Positions 20,846-30,880 of a stretch of 64,000 bases of DNA are shown one piece after another. The DNA lies in contig NC_079491.1 of NCBI RefSeq assembly GCF_020520425.1, positions 744,001 to 808,000 on the forward strand. The letters are read 5' to 3'. The position numbers and the translations under genes were made by a program. The notes under the pieces are model-generated. The model did not search any database, was not told the origin of the DNA, and saw only the letters and a program-made list of their open reading frames with translations. Each line of letters begins with the position of its first letter. Position 1 is the stretch's first letter. Source of the stretch: Spinacia oleracea. Lineage: Eukaryota; Streptophyta; Magnoliopsida; Caryophyllales; Amaranthaceae.

Positions 20846-21559
20846 CTAATCATAATCAATATTCATATAAACTGGGCGCTTTGCTTTTAGCAAATTGTGG
20901 CCTAAATTAAAGCATACAAAAGCATGCACAGCAGCAGCTTCCAACTGTTGTTCAGATAATGTAGCAGCACACCAGTTACTAAGAGCTGCACCACTTGAAC
21001 TGCTCATCAGCTTCTTTGTCACGCTGACATCTTTCGGAAAGTACATCTTCGCCAAATCAACCAACCCATACCATCTATATCGGTCTTGACCAAAAACAAC
21101 AGCTGCCAATTGGCCTAAATCAACAGCATTCCTGCACTTAATCCCGTAATTCATGTCCAATGCCTCGAGACAGTGCCTAATCCCAACACCTGCAAAAGAT
21201 ATCCAATTGAGTTGCAGGAAAGCAGACAGTGAAGAAGGTGCCTCTTTAAAGTGAAGTAGATGGATAATCAGACACCTCCCGCCATAACACAGCTTCAGTA
21301 CTGCAACTTTCTCAGTAACTTGGTTGTTGCCACCATAAACATCGGCACCAAGGCAGGGTCTACAATCTTTCTCTATGTCCAGCCCTACAACACATCTATG
21401 ATCTGTGCCCCGCCTTTCATCTTGGCTACCTTTGGTAATGCTGGCAAGCAAGTCCCTCAGACTTTGATCAAGCTGAGGGACGGTATTGATTAACTTGGCT
21501 TTGATCACCAAAGGTAGCCAAGATGCGCATTCTTTTCTAACTTCATATGTCATCTCCAT
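20846..21559 (-). CDS. DEDDy 3'-5' exonuclease-like protein, 237 aa, catalytic residues degenerate
   Basis: Single-exon member of the plant Werner-syndrome-like (WEX) / RNase D-fold family. Start chosen at 21559 (MEMTYEVRKECASW), matching the length and layout of paralogs; the frame is open upstream to 21718. The Exo I region CVVGLDIEKDC keeps D-x-E. In Exo II, FAGVGIRHCLEAL, the conserved Asp (family pattern VGVGIxxDxxKL) is Cys. Exo III, QLEAAAVHAFVCFNLGHNLL, has Ala and His where the family has Tyr and Asp. The fold-defining segments (KLCYGGRCLIIHLLHF, CRNAVDLGQLAA) are well kept. The frame is long and clean, so it may be expressed, but nuclease activity by the usual two-metal mechanism is unlikely. 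It lies between the two duplication arms. Confidence 0.82.
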   Translation of the reverse strand: MEMTYEVRKECASWLPLVIKAKLINTVPQLDQSLRDLLASITKGSQDERRGTDHRCVVGLDIEKDCRPCLGADVYGGNNQVTEKVAVLKLCYGGRCLIIHLLHFKEAPSSLSAFLQLNWISFAGVGIRHCLEALDMNYGIKCRNAVDLGQLAAVVFGQDRYRWYGLVDLAKMYFPKDVSVTKKLMSSSSGAALSNWCAATLSEQQLEAAAVHAFVCFNLGHNLLKAKRPVYMNIDYD

Positions 21560-22631
21560 GTTTACTGTTTGATACAGATACAGATACAGAGAGAGTATGT
21601 TAAATGGAATGGGACACTTTCCTGAATGTGAACTGAATACTGATGGATGGTTATTTATAGTTGAAAACTCTGTTGTGTAGACAGGTGAAAAGGCAGGAAC
21701 AAGACTGTATTCATTCATAAATTCAGAGGAGAGAACGAAGGGGCAGTGTTTACAAATTTTATTTCATTAATTCATGCATTGAAATGGTTGTAGAAGTTGA
21801 GAAGACACAATTTGTTAATTTCCCACCAAAGAAACACTTTCCTATTCAATTAGGTCATCATACTGCAAGTATGCAGGCCCTTAATATATCATACAGCTGT
21901 AGAACTAAAACTTAATAACAGAATTAAGCAGAAATCTCCGGCCGCTCAGTGCTGCTAACTCAGGCTACCAAGCTAAACTGATACTAATTTGAAAGGACTA
22001 TATTTGCAGCACATAGCTAGCAGTAATACAGAGTACAAGCTTGTCTACTGGCCGTATACTCCTGATAAGCATTGAAAATGTACTATTGGCCTTTCATTAG
22101 TCTACATCTAAGTTCTCGGGAACTAGCTGAAGAATAATATGAGTTGCCATACAATTGCAAATTATGTAATTACTACTTAGTTGTACAATCAATTTGCATG
22201 AATATTATTCGTATATGCTGTATTGAATCCGTTTAACTTTTCAGTTTTCTGGCCTGATTTTATGACTAACATGAGTCATGACCATCCACCTCATTTTCTC
22301 AACCAGAATTTTGAGCATATACAGCAGTTCACACCAGAACAATCAACCAAGCCATCATAATGGGAAGGAACTAACCATAAGGAACAGAAAGCAACGTTCA
22401 CATACAAATTTACCCGAGTACTACAGAGTAGTCAATTAGTCAGTCATACTTTGAAACATGCTGGACATTGAATCTTTGCATCAAGGTTCATTACTCATGA
22501 TAAACGTAATGTAATGAACCTTTTTCAAGGATTCATACATTTTGCTCTAAAATTAAAGTCTTGGATGTCATTATTCATTGCTCAAGTTAAACTTACAAAA
22601 AGAGGACGAACTGCAAGATAAATGCATGCAA
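21560..22631. other. intergenic, nothing recognised
   Basis: Upstream of the exonuclease-like gene and downstream of the micropeptide gene, both on the minus strand. AT-rich, with no convincing ORF, repeat or RNA gene visible. Confidence 0.4.
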
Positions 22632-23266
22632 TCACTGCTTCTCTTTTTGCTTCTCCGCGTTCACTTCTTCCAGAGGTGGCAAGGTCTGTACACAAAGAAA
22701 AATTCGCTGTGATACAAGCAAACAATTCTCACTAAAGAGTTGGTAAATTCCAACAAGCATAACATAGACATTGAAATTTTGTTACTTTGAGCATAGATAA
22801 CCTGTGTTTACTTACACTAGCTAACACGAGATTAATTTGTATCAGATACCCATGTCTGAATGTTAAGTTTATGACACGAGCACCCGAGCTAAAATAAAAA
22901 TCCACACTCCATATTCAAGCACAACAACACAGTCTAACATAGTTCATTTCAAGATGTCTTTCAGGCGTTTCAACAAGAAGGTGATTTAACAAAATGACAT
23001 GGTTATTGGTTAATTTTGTTTTCCACAGATAAACACTGAAGTCATGTAACCCAAAAATCAATCCTAAAGTTACATAGCGATGTATTTCTGATCAAACATG
23101 TATAAAATACTAAACATATAAGACATTCATTTGAGCATTTTATCAAACAAGTGGTGTGCAGTAAACAAAACACTAAAGAAAAGAAGAAAAAGTCAATTAC
23201 AAGGTCAGGTTTGTAGATGTTGTGGACAATGGAAGCTCCACCGAGGAGAGAGAAAACAACCACCAT
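22632..23266 (-). CDS. 39-aa micropeptide, BRAWNIN/UQCC6-like (complex III assembly)
   Basis: Two short exons, 23201-23266 and 22632-22685, joined by a GT..AG intron of 515 bp, encode a 39-residue protein. Exon 1 has a hydrophobic N-terminus, MVVVFSLLGGASIVHNIY, then KPDL; exon 2 continues TLPPLEEVNAEKQKEKQ and stops. One membrane helix followed by (V)H-x-x-Y-(K/R)PDLT(L/I)P matches the core of animal BRAWNIN (C12orf73/UQCC6), whose sequence has VVHRYYRPDLTIP. That family is a mitochondrial inner-membrane micropeptide needed to assemble respiratory complex III. Each exon is too short to be noticed alone; the splice restores the PDLTLP motif exactly, which is the main evidence. The assignment is by memory of the motif. 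Confidence 0.68.
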
Positions 23267-24202
23267 ACACGACTAGCTCAACGACGGAGTTCCTACTGGA
23301 AGTTTCCCCCCTCCAAACTTCCCCTTCATTTTATAATTTGCTACTAAATTTCTCAACAAAAATAAAAGCTCACAACTTTTAGATCGTTTTTCATTTCAAT
23401 ATTGCAGATTTGCAGTAACAATTCGATCAAAATAACAAAAAATTAAAAAAAGTTGAAAGTCTGTCAGACAACCGTATGAACATCCCAGCTCACAAAGGAA
23501 CCGGGGAACGATCATCTACAGCACACAGTGATCCGAAGATCAACAGCAGCCGTTAATCACGCTCAGAACACACGGTCATGATTCATCCACCAGACTTGGT
23601 TTTCTGTCTCTTTAGAACTCAAAGATACAGAGGTACGAATACTATAGAACAGATCCTGTTCAAGTAAGGTCGTATTATGTTATCTCTTTGCTTTCTATTA
23701 TAAACAATCATATCTTTGCTTATTTAGACAATGTGGGACTTTTTTTTCACCAGACTTCTTTTATAGGCTTCCTTTCACCAGACTTCAGACTTACTTCCTC
23801 TATTGAATGGTCAGTTTGCCAATAACATGGTTTTAACTACTACTACTACTACTACGGAGTACTCCGTACATTATTTCTACAACGAATTGAAGCCGTTACA
23901 TACTTACATAGGCTGCTCTCCCGTGTTGCGGACATTTTTTATATTTGTATTTGATTCAGATTTCTAGTCTATGCTGCATATTGAAAACATCTGAAGCCTT
24001 TGCATATTGAAATGATATCAAATAACTGAATAAGTAACACTCATAATTCTTAAATCATAATACTACAGTTCATGAGTAAAGCCACCTTTTCAGGGACATA
24101 CATTAGAGATTAAAACTTATTTGCATTCAACTGACATTGTTGAGTACAAATGTACAATAGATAGCAGTTCTGAAACAAGGATAGCACTAATCATCAAATT
24201 TA

Positions 24203-24818
24203 TCAGACATAAAAACAAAGGTAAGCACGCAAAGTTGCAGCTTCAATCTGTTGCTGAGAAAACAATGTAGCACCCCAGTCACTAAAAGCAGCATCATTGC
24301 ATATACTTCTGGGCTTCACTTGGGTGCAGAAAATGAAATTGCTTGACCTTGTAAGCTAAATCCACTACTCCATAGCCCTCTAAACACTGCTTATTTTTAC
24401 TTATTATTCTTGGCAACTGACCCAAATCTAACGCATTCCTACACTTGATCCCATAATCCCTATCCAATGCTTTGAGGCAATGCTGAATCTGAACACCAAC
24501 AAAAGTTAACCCTTCAAGTTGGAGGAATTTGGAGAGATAGCAAGATGCATTTGAATCCATGTGGAGTAGTTGGATGATTAAGCAATAGTTGCCACAACAT
24601 AACATTACAGCAGAAACCTTTTCAATGCTAGAGGTAGAAGAAATAGATGAACTGTAATGTTTCTCTACATCCAAGCCTACTAGACGCTTTAAGTCATCGT
24701 GCTGAGTGTACCATAGCAAATCCTCCAGGCTTTGATTAAGCTGATCTGAAGTGGTGATTACTTGGGTGATGATCACTATGGTTTTGCCAATGGGAACCTT
24801 GTGTGTGCTGTCAGACAT
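24203..24818 (-). pseudogene. DEDDy exonuclease-like gene, frameshifted
   Basis: The frame from 24818 (MSDSTHKVPIGKTIVI) runs through Exo I (LVGLDVEKHY, D-x-E kept) and Exo II (FVGVQIQHCLKAL, Asp replaced by Cys) to KCRNALDLGQL and YGVVDLAYKVKQFHF. An extra base relative to the left-arm copy (AAGCAATTTC against AAGCATTTC) then shifts the frame and gives a stop at 24294. In the shifted frame the family C-terminus continues (SDWGATLFSQQQIEAATLRA, YLCFYV), with Ala and Arg at the Exo III Tyr and Asp positions, then stops early because about 70 bp present at 8990-9060 is missing. A 174-residue truncated product is possible but probably not functional. Confidence 0.82.
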
Positions 24819-25139
24819 GGTTATCAGAAAGATTTTTTGTCAAGATTAAGGAGGTTTTGCTACAAGTTGTGTTGGATGCTTCTTCTTTATATAGTCAGAA
24901 ACTGCTGGTGTTGAGAAGTTAGAAAACTCTTGGAAATTGACAGTAATTTATGAATTGCTATTAATAGACTGCAGGTTCCCAAGAGTTGACAGGGGATACC
25001 AATGGCTTGGGAAATGTTTTGGTTTACCCAATACAAAGTTAATGAAAATCAATGACTGTTTGACTGTTAAGAATCATCTGAATGGTCACAAAACCTAGGC
25101 TAATGTTTGAGTATTGAGAGAAGAATCAACATAGTAAAA

Positions 25140-25977
25140 ATGATGCACAAAGTTAGTGTGCAAAATAGAGAGGTGACTACAACTGTAGTCAATACAATAC
25201 CTCAGCTTGATAAAAGCTTGAGGAAATTACCTATAACTAGCAAACCCCCTGGCTTAAAATATGTAGTAGGAATTGACATAGAAAAGCACTATACTAGAGG
25301 TATTGGTGATAATCAAGTTGCTGAAAAAGTTGCTATTGTGAAGCTCTGTTTTGGCAACAGTTGCCTGATTATCCAATTACTGCACATGAAAGAACCTCCT
25401 TGTTCTCTCGCTAAGTTCCTCCAACTCCAAGAGTTATCCTTTGTCAGTGTTGGGATAAAACGATGCGTTGAAGCTTTAAACAGAGATTATGGGATCAATA
25501 TGTATTGAGTAACAGTGATGATGATGTTTAAGTAACAGCACGGAAAGGCCCGGTCTGGCCCGGGCACAAAGCCGTGGGTCGGGGCCGGGACTGGGCCTTA
25601 ATTTTTTGGAAACAGCACGACAAGACACGACAGACACAACCTGGCACGACAAAGCACGCTAAATTTAGTAAAATTAGCCTTAGGCACGATGGCCCGATTC
25701 GGCATGGCACAATAGCCCGTGGGCGCGGGCTGGGCCTGAGCCCTGATTTGAACTTTTTGGCCCCGCCCGGCACGATACAATGTGGCCTACCATGGAAATG
25801 GCCCGGTTAGGCCCACACCCCGTGGATTCGGCCCGAAGCCCGGCCCGGCCCACAACCATCTTTAGGTGCTATGGCACTATCTATAAAACAAATTGAAGTT
25901 GCTACTTGTGGTGCTTTCCAATGCTTTTGTCTAGGAAATCAATTGTTTGGTGGGTCTTTTAACTTCTTCTAGTATAA
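25140..25977 (+). pseudogene. DEDDy exonuclease-like gene broken by a GC-rich insertion
   Basis: From MMHKVSVQNREV at 25140 the frame parallels the 27 kb gene: YVVGIDIEKHYTRG (Exo I intact), LSFVSVGIKRCVEAL (Exo II Asp is Cys), RDYGIN, and then a stop at 25508. Sequence of the GC-rich repeat family follows (about 25520-25866). The gene then resumes at LSIKQIEVATCGAF, QCFCLGNQLFGGS and stops at about 25977. Some 70 residues between YGIN and the resumption are gone. The 3' flank (26430-26500) still matches the 3' flank of the 27 kb gene, so the two are inverted, tail-to-tail duplicates. Confidence 0.8.
25520..25866. repeat. GC-rich GGCCC/CACGAC dispersed repeat, copy 2, inside a gene
   Basis: Sharply GC-rich block (words GGCCCGGTCTGGCCCGGGC, GGCACGACAAAGCACG, CCCGGCCCACAACCATCTTTAG) within an otherwise AT-rich gene relic. 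The end CCATCTTTAG equals that of copy 1. The left end is not clear. It shares TAAATTTAGTAAAATTAGCC, inverted, with copy 3 near 57275. Confidence 0.7.
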
Positions 25978-25992
25978 CTGTAATGGTTACTA

Positions 25993-26367
25993 CTCCCTCC
26001 GTTCCAAAATGTTTGTTACGTATTCCTTTTAGGGTGTTTCACAATGTTTGTTACATGAGAGAATCTTTCCTTTTATAAACTTATTATACTATTATTTTTT
26101 GTGCCAACTTTTAATTTTAATTGGTCCAATTTTTTCAACTCATTAAATTTCTTTACAATTTCCCAAGTATGTTAAGTTAGCAATCTTTGTGCTTTTCCAT
26201 TATTGGTTCATTTTGATAAATAAAACAATCTTATTGGTTGTTGTAATTATTAGTGGATTGGGGTTTTACTCATTTTATTTTTTTAATAAAAAACCAAAAG
26301 AATCTTTATTATACGTTAATAAACGTGCAAAAGTCCAAACGTAACAAACATTTTGGAACGGAGGGAG
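25993..26367. mobile_element. Stowaway-like MITE (Tc1/mariner type)
   Basis: Ends CTCCCTCCGTTCCAAAATG and CATTTTGGAACGGAGGGAG are near-perfect inverted repeats flanked by TA on both sides, as in Stowaway elements. 375 bp, AT-rich interior, no coding capacity. Absent from the left arm. Confidence 0.88.
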
Positions 26368-27050
26368 TACTTATTTATGTGTAGTGCTTGGAAGGATGAC
26401 TTTCATCTATAAGCTTTGTTTGGTGTTATGTTGCAAGATCAGATTGATGGTTTGCTTAATCTAAGTTTTATCAGGTAGTTTAAGATTAGTAGTTGATGTT
26501 TTTGTGTTTTTACTTAGATGGGATGCATTCTATGTGTTTGTACTGGAATTTATTTCTTGATCTTATTATGATTTACCACCCTCTTCCCATTCCCATTGAA
26601 AAAAAGAAATTGGGTAAGGCACTAAAAGGTTAAATAACTGAGTTTTTCCGATGTGAAGAAGTAGCCTCTGATGGAAAGTTTTGCAGTCACTGCAAAAAAA
26701 AATTACCTCAGAAAATATCTCAATAAAACCGCAATTAGATTTAGTACTCGTTTGGAAGCAATAGATCAGCATCAACTATGGTAGATTACATCAAAATCTG
26801 ACCCATTTTCTACATTGACTACTTCCCCAGAAACAGAAAATTCAAACACAATAATCTCTGATCTTAACAAATACTATGTTCTTGCCAATACAAAAGCATC
26901 AAACTCAGTAATCAGAGCTACATCCAAATTACTCATAATAAGTTACACAAACACATCACATTATCACAACTACTAATCTTAAATTGCATAATAATACATA
27001 GATTAAGCAAACCATCAGTTCGATCTTCAACCCCATTAATGGAGTAGGAA

Positions 27051-27713
27051 CTATTTGAGGTCACGGGCGCTGTCTTCCGGGTCGGGCAAAGACCCACCAA
27101 ACAATTGGTTACCAACACAGAAGCATAAAAAAGCACCCCAAGTAGCAGAAACTATCTGTCTTTTACTCAGTATTTCACCACCCCAACTACCCAAAGTTTC
27201 AGCACTTTTATTACACCAAGAATTATCATTCAAATCAAACGATACACAAACTTTGCTACACAAATCCAGCAACCCAAACCATCTATAACTCGGCATCTCC
27301 TTAACATCTGCAGCAAGCTCACCCAAATCAACAACATTCCTACAATTAATCCCATAATCCCTGTTCAAAGCTTCAACGCATCGTTTTATCCCAACACCAA
27401 CAAAGGATAACTCTTGGAGTTGGAAGAACTCGGATAAAGAACAAGGTGGTTCTTTTATATGGAGTAATTGGATGATGAGACAACTTGTGCCGAAACAGAG
27501 CTTCACAATGGCAACCTTTTCAGCAACTTGATTACTACCATCACTAGTGAAGTGTTTTTCTATGTCTAATCCTATAACATGTTTTGAGTTGTTGGGGTTT
27601 TGGTTGATGGTTGATAGGAAGTTTCTCAGGGTTTCATCGAGTTGAGTTATGGTGTTGATTACAGTTGAAGTTATCACTCTGTTTTCTATTCTGACCCTGA
27701 GTGTTGTTGACAT
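27051..27713 (-). CDS. DEDDy 3'-5' exonuclease-like protein, 220 aa, catalytic residues degenerate
   Basis: The most complete member of the local family, single exon, starting MSTTLRVRIENRV. Exo I: VIGLDIEKHF keeps D-x-E. Exo II: FVGVGIKRCVEALNRDYGIN has Cys in place of the metal-binding Asp. Between them is the conserved core KLCFGTSCLIIQLLHI; after them NCRNVVDLGELAADVK. Exo III: QIVSATWGAFLCFCVGNQLF has Ser and Gly where active enzymes have Tyr and Asp. The C-terminus ends DPEDSARDLK, identical to the left-arm relic at 7655-7849. Because the fold is kept but the second and third motifs are lost, a binding or regulatory role, or slow decay, is likelier than nuclease activity. Confidence 0.83.
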   Translation of the reverse strand: MSTTLRVRIENRVITSTVINTITQLDETLRNFLSTINQNPNNSKHVIGLDIEKHFTSDGSNQVAEKVAIVKLCFGTSCLIIQLLHIKEPPCSLSEFFQLQELSFVGVGIKRCVEALNRDYGINCRNVVDLGELAADVKEMPSYRWFGLLDLCSKVCVSFDLNDNSWCNKSAETLGSWGGEILSKRQIVSATWGAFLCFCVGNQLFGGSLPDPEDSARDLK

Positions 27714-28560
27714 GGTGATTTTCTGATGTCAAATCAAAAACTTGTGTATGGTCAATTGGGGAATAACCCAGAACCAGGGATATTGCTGAAATACTGAGGC
27801 TAGTGGGCCACAAAATTCAAATTTCAAAAATCAAAATTTAAAAAGAGTTTTAATCAAAGTTTTCCTTTTCTTTTTGTGAGGGATTAATCAAAGAAAATTC
27901 ATACTCAGCATTGAACATTTTAACAAAAAGCTCTGTTCCCAAAGCAAAAAAGTAGAAAAAATAAAATAAAATATCTTTTGAAGTTGGAAAAACACAGGCT
28001 GGTGAATACAAATTTTAGACGAAATAGACAACACATAAAACTTAGCTTTACATTAAGATGTCTGTGTGTTATTAAAATGCTCTTTTCTTAAATTTCTGAA
28101 CTTGTTAGCTAGGCTGAACTGAACTTATTGAATCGGAAGTGATCTGAACTTATTAGACTTGAACTGAACTTTATTGACACTGAACTGAAATTCTGAAGAA
28201 CAAAAGTCCAGAAGACCCGGACTTAATTGGTTAAGCTTTCTGTATCCTTTGAGCTAGTTGAAAAGTTCATCCATTTCTTTGTTAAATCCATGCTCTAAAG
28301 TTCTTTCATTTTTTACACTTACTTTCTGATTAACTTTCAAACTTGTCATCTTATTTGTGTATTGACAATTTCTTTTCTGAATTATCACAAAAAAATTACT
28401 TTTTATCTAAACAGAAAGCATTTCGAGTATTATTCATTAATCGCGCTCTGTCACAAACATCGGAAATCAAATCACATTCAAGAATATTTCCCTGGAGATT
28501 AAGCTTTAATTCATCAGAAATTACAATATAAATAATCAAAGATCTGCTCAAAAAGAAGCA
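27714..28560. other. upstream flank of the 27 kb gene, nothing recognised
   Basis: Probable promoter of the exonuclease-like gene. 28090-28210 has repeated variants of CTGAACTTATT / ACTGAACT, like part of KAS III intron 1, probably an old repeat. No counterpart in the left arm. Confidence 0.4.
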
Positions 28561-28949
28561 ATAGTGTACACAAAGAGGATGATTAAAATTATAAAAGCCA
28601 TATGGCATTTACATATCCTCTAACAGTTGATATGAACCATCAACACAGTTAGTTTCCAATCCATATTATTACAGAACCTGCAAACAACTTCAAAGCCACC
28701 CAAATCGCATAATAAACCAGGGACTAAACAAAATACCTACACAGCTTAACTCAGAAAGAAACTGTAAGAAGACTATCTGCAGATTCACCAAGCACCTAGT
28801 TTAGACTGCACATTGCAACCAAAGTCACCCATATTTCCCAAGGAGACATTGTCAATAAACTCCCTGGAGTTTGAACACTTCAGATAACTGCCAAACTTAC
28901 AGGTTTTTGTGATATCTGGGGTCACATTTGGATCACAACTACGTCTATA

Positions 28950-29205
28950 GTGTTGTTTGGTAGACATGAAAAACCATGAGAAATGTAACTTCCTAGGAAG
29001 TAGAAGGTTGTAGTGTTGTTTGGTTTACAAAAACACGGGAAATCACAGTTACTAGGAATTTCTACTTCCCACAAAAAGACGGAAGTTGCTTAGAAATGGA
29101 ACTTCCCTCAACCAAACAACATTTACTACTTCCTAGGAAATGTTAATACATTGAAAAAATAATCTTCCTAGAAACTTTTATTTCCTATGGTCAACCAAAC
29201 GTTAC
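28950..29205. mobile_element. MITE, second copy of the 17246 family
   Basis: Begins GTGTTGTTTGGTAGACATG and ends GGTCAACCAAACGTTAC, inverted ends like the PAT-intron copy, with the same ACTTCCTAGGAAGT interior words. Flanked by CTATA at 28945-28949 and 29206-29210, a possible 5-bp target duplication. Confidence 0.75.
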
Positions 29206-29632
29206 CTATATTTCATGCTCTACAATGCCTACGCCTAGAGGATAAGAATAGCCATATTATCATACAGGAAACAGTCATCAGAAGTATCTAGATTCTTCTT
29301 AACCAAAAGGCAGCATGTGGGTTGTAGTTGTCTACTAAAGTTTGTACTCTAAAGCCTAAAAAAAAGTCCTACAACATTAGAGTTTTCAGGTTCACCTTGT
29401 CACCTACAAAAACTACCAGTATATGGAATCGGAAAACCGCCAACAGTAATAATAAGGGCGGACACAAAGCAAGGGAAGGATGTAAATAGTGCTAATTAAG
29501 AAATCTGAGAAACCACCAGTCCACCACCACCACCACATAACAACTTGGGTCTAGAAAGTGAAGAAAATCTGCTTTTCTTATCAGATTTCTGTTCAATATC
29601 CTTCTTGGCTTCTTGTGTTGTCCACTCTTTAA

Positions 29633-29986
29633 GGCTCCGTTTGTTCCTATAGAAAACATTTTCAAAGGAAGGAAAACATTTTCAAAGGAAAATGATTTTC
29701 CATTAAAAACATCAAGGGGAAATAGTTTTCCTTTGTTTGCTTCCTTACAAGGAAAATTATAAAGAAAAAACATAGAAGAGGGAATTTGAGGAATGAGAGG
29801 AAAGAAAAGGAAATGTAAGAGATTAGAGTGGAAAATGTTGGCATTCCTTCTTTTCAAAGGTAAAGTGGTTTTCCCCTGGAGCAAATTGTTTTTCACCTTT
29901 GAATTTCCACCCTTTAACAAAAACAAACAAAGGAAAATGAGAAAATATTTTCCGGGAAAGTGCTTTCCATCAAAACAAACGGAGCC
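29633..29986. mobile_element. Tourist-like MITE (PIF/Harbinger type)
   Basis: Ends GGCTCCGTTTGTTCC and AAACAAACGGAGCC are inverted repeats flanked by TAA on each side (29630-29632 and 29987-29989), the PIF/Harbinger signature. 354 bp with repeated AGGAAAATNNTTTTCC-like words; ORFs across it are chance. Confidence 0.87.
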
Positions 29987-30880
29987 TAAGTAGCTAAGAA
30001 GCCTAAGAGGCCTTGTACCAAAATACCAAAGCGATAACATGAAGATAAAGATTTCTAAGGTTCACCTGCCAATAAAACACCATAATTTTCCAGAAAACAA
30101 ATAGTCTACTAGAAAAGGAACAATAGATATATACAAAGAAAGAGAACTAAACTACAAAAGGCTCCTTAGCAACTAGTGCTTGATATTCTTCTAAACGCAA
30201 GTGTACACAATAAAATCTAAGAGGAAGAGGATCTACATGAATAGAATGATAAATTGGTTTTCGGAGTCCTATCCATCAATTATCATTTCATTCCTCAGAC
30301 TAATCAACTGTTTGGCAGGGAAAAGAAAAGGTAAAATCTCTAAGCAGACGTATGATTCTAACATATCCTTAAATCCTATATCCCCACACGAATATGTACA
30401 AAATTTCATCCCAATATATCAATTCTTTTTCATCCCAAAACAACACTTTACGAGTGGATGGAAATAAAAAATGAAACAGAGGACAGAGAGGAATCCAAAG
30501 ACAGAAACCACTGGTACTGTACATAGAAGTAACTAGACTATTTTCAACTGATAAAATTGCTCTACGGAACTCCTGATCCAAAAGGCAGAGGAGAAACGAG
30601 CTATTCCAAAGGAATTGCTAATGAATAAAAGAAACAGTTTGATGAGTGATATTTTACAGAGTACAATAGACGATACTACTTCTCAAAAACGGGAGCTAGG
30701 ATTAGATTTCCCCAACATTGTGACAGCCTTATAGAAAGAAAATTCATTTTGAGAGTACCAAATCAAACAGAATTTTATGTTTTTAAAAAGGGAGCTAGGA
30801 TTGAGTTTGCTGCTAAAGACCACACAGCAGATACGCTTCTTGTCCTAGATTTGTACCATCAAAGCTGATACAAGAAGTTC

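Larger units (their letters stand above)
28800..30150. repeat. ~1.35 kb block present only in the right arm
   Basis: The left arm reads continuously through GGAGCCTTTGCTAGGTGTTTGG (7390-7410). In the right arm the two halves of that site are separated: CACCAAGCACCTAG ends near 28799 and GGCTCCTTAGCAACTAGTGC begins near 30160. The intervening block contains two MITEs. It is either an insertion into the right arm or a deletion from the left; I found no clear terminal repeats for the block as a whole. Confidence 0.65.
23390..30880 (-). repeat. right arm of the large inverted duplication
   Basis: Inverted partner of 6650-9610 and much more complete. It begins near TCGTTTTTCATTTCAATATTGC (compare GGAATTGAAAAACGA near 9600) and can be followed to about 30850. 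It carries three exonuclease-like genes or pseudogenes plus insertions absent from the left arm: a Stowaway-like MITE at 25993-26367 and a roughly 1.35 kb block at 28800-30150 that itself contains two MITEs. Identity by eye is about 85-90 percent in matched blocks, so the duplication is not very recent. Confidence 0.9.

Noticed and set aside
20846-21718. Full 290-codon frame for the exonuclease-like gene
   Set aside because: The first 53 codons do not resemble the paralogs, which begin close to MEMTYEV; the shorter start fits the family layout.
25528-25810. GC-rich ORFs on both strands near 25.6 kb
   Set aside because: They arise from the GC-rich dispersed repeat; peptides are Arg/Pro/Gly-rich and match nothing.
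29492-30040. 182-codon minus-strand ORF
   Set aside because: It spans the Tourist-like MITE at 29633-29986 and its flank; the peptide is low-complexity Phe/Leu/Lys with no family match.
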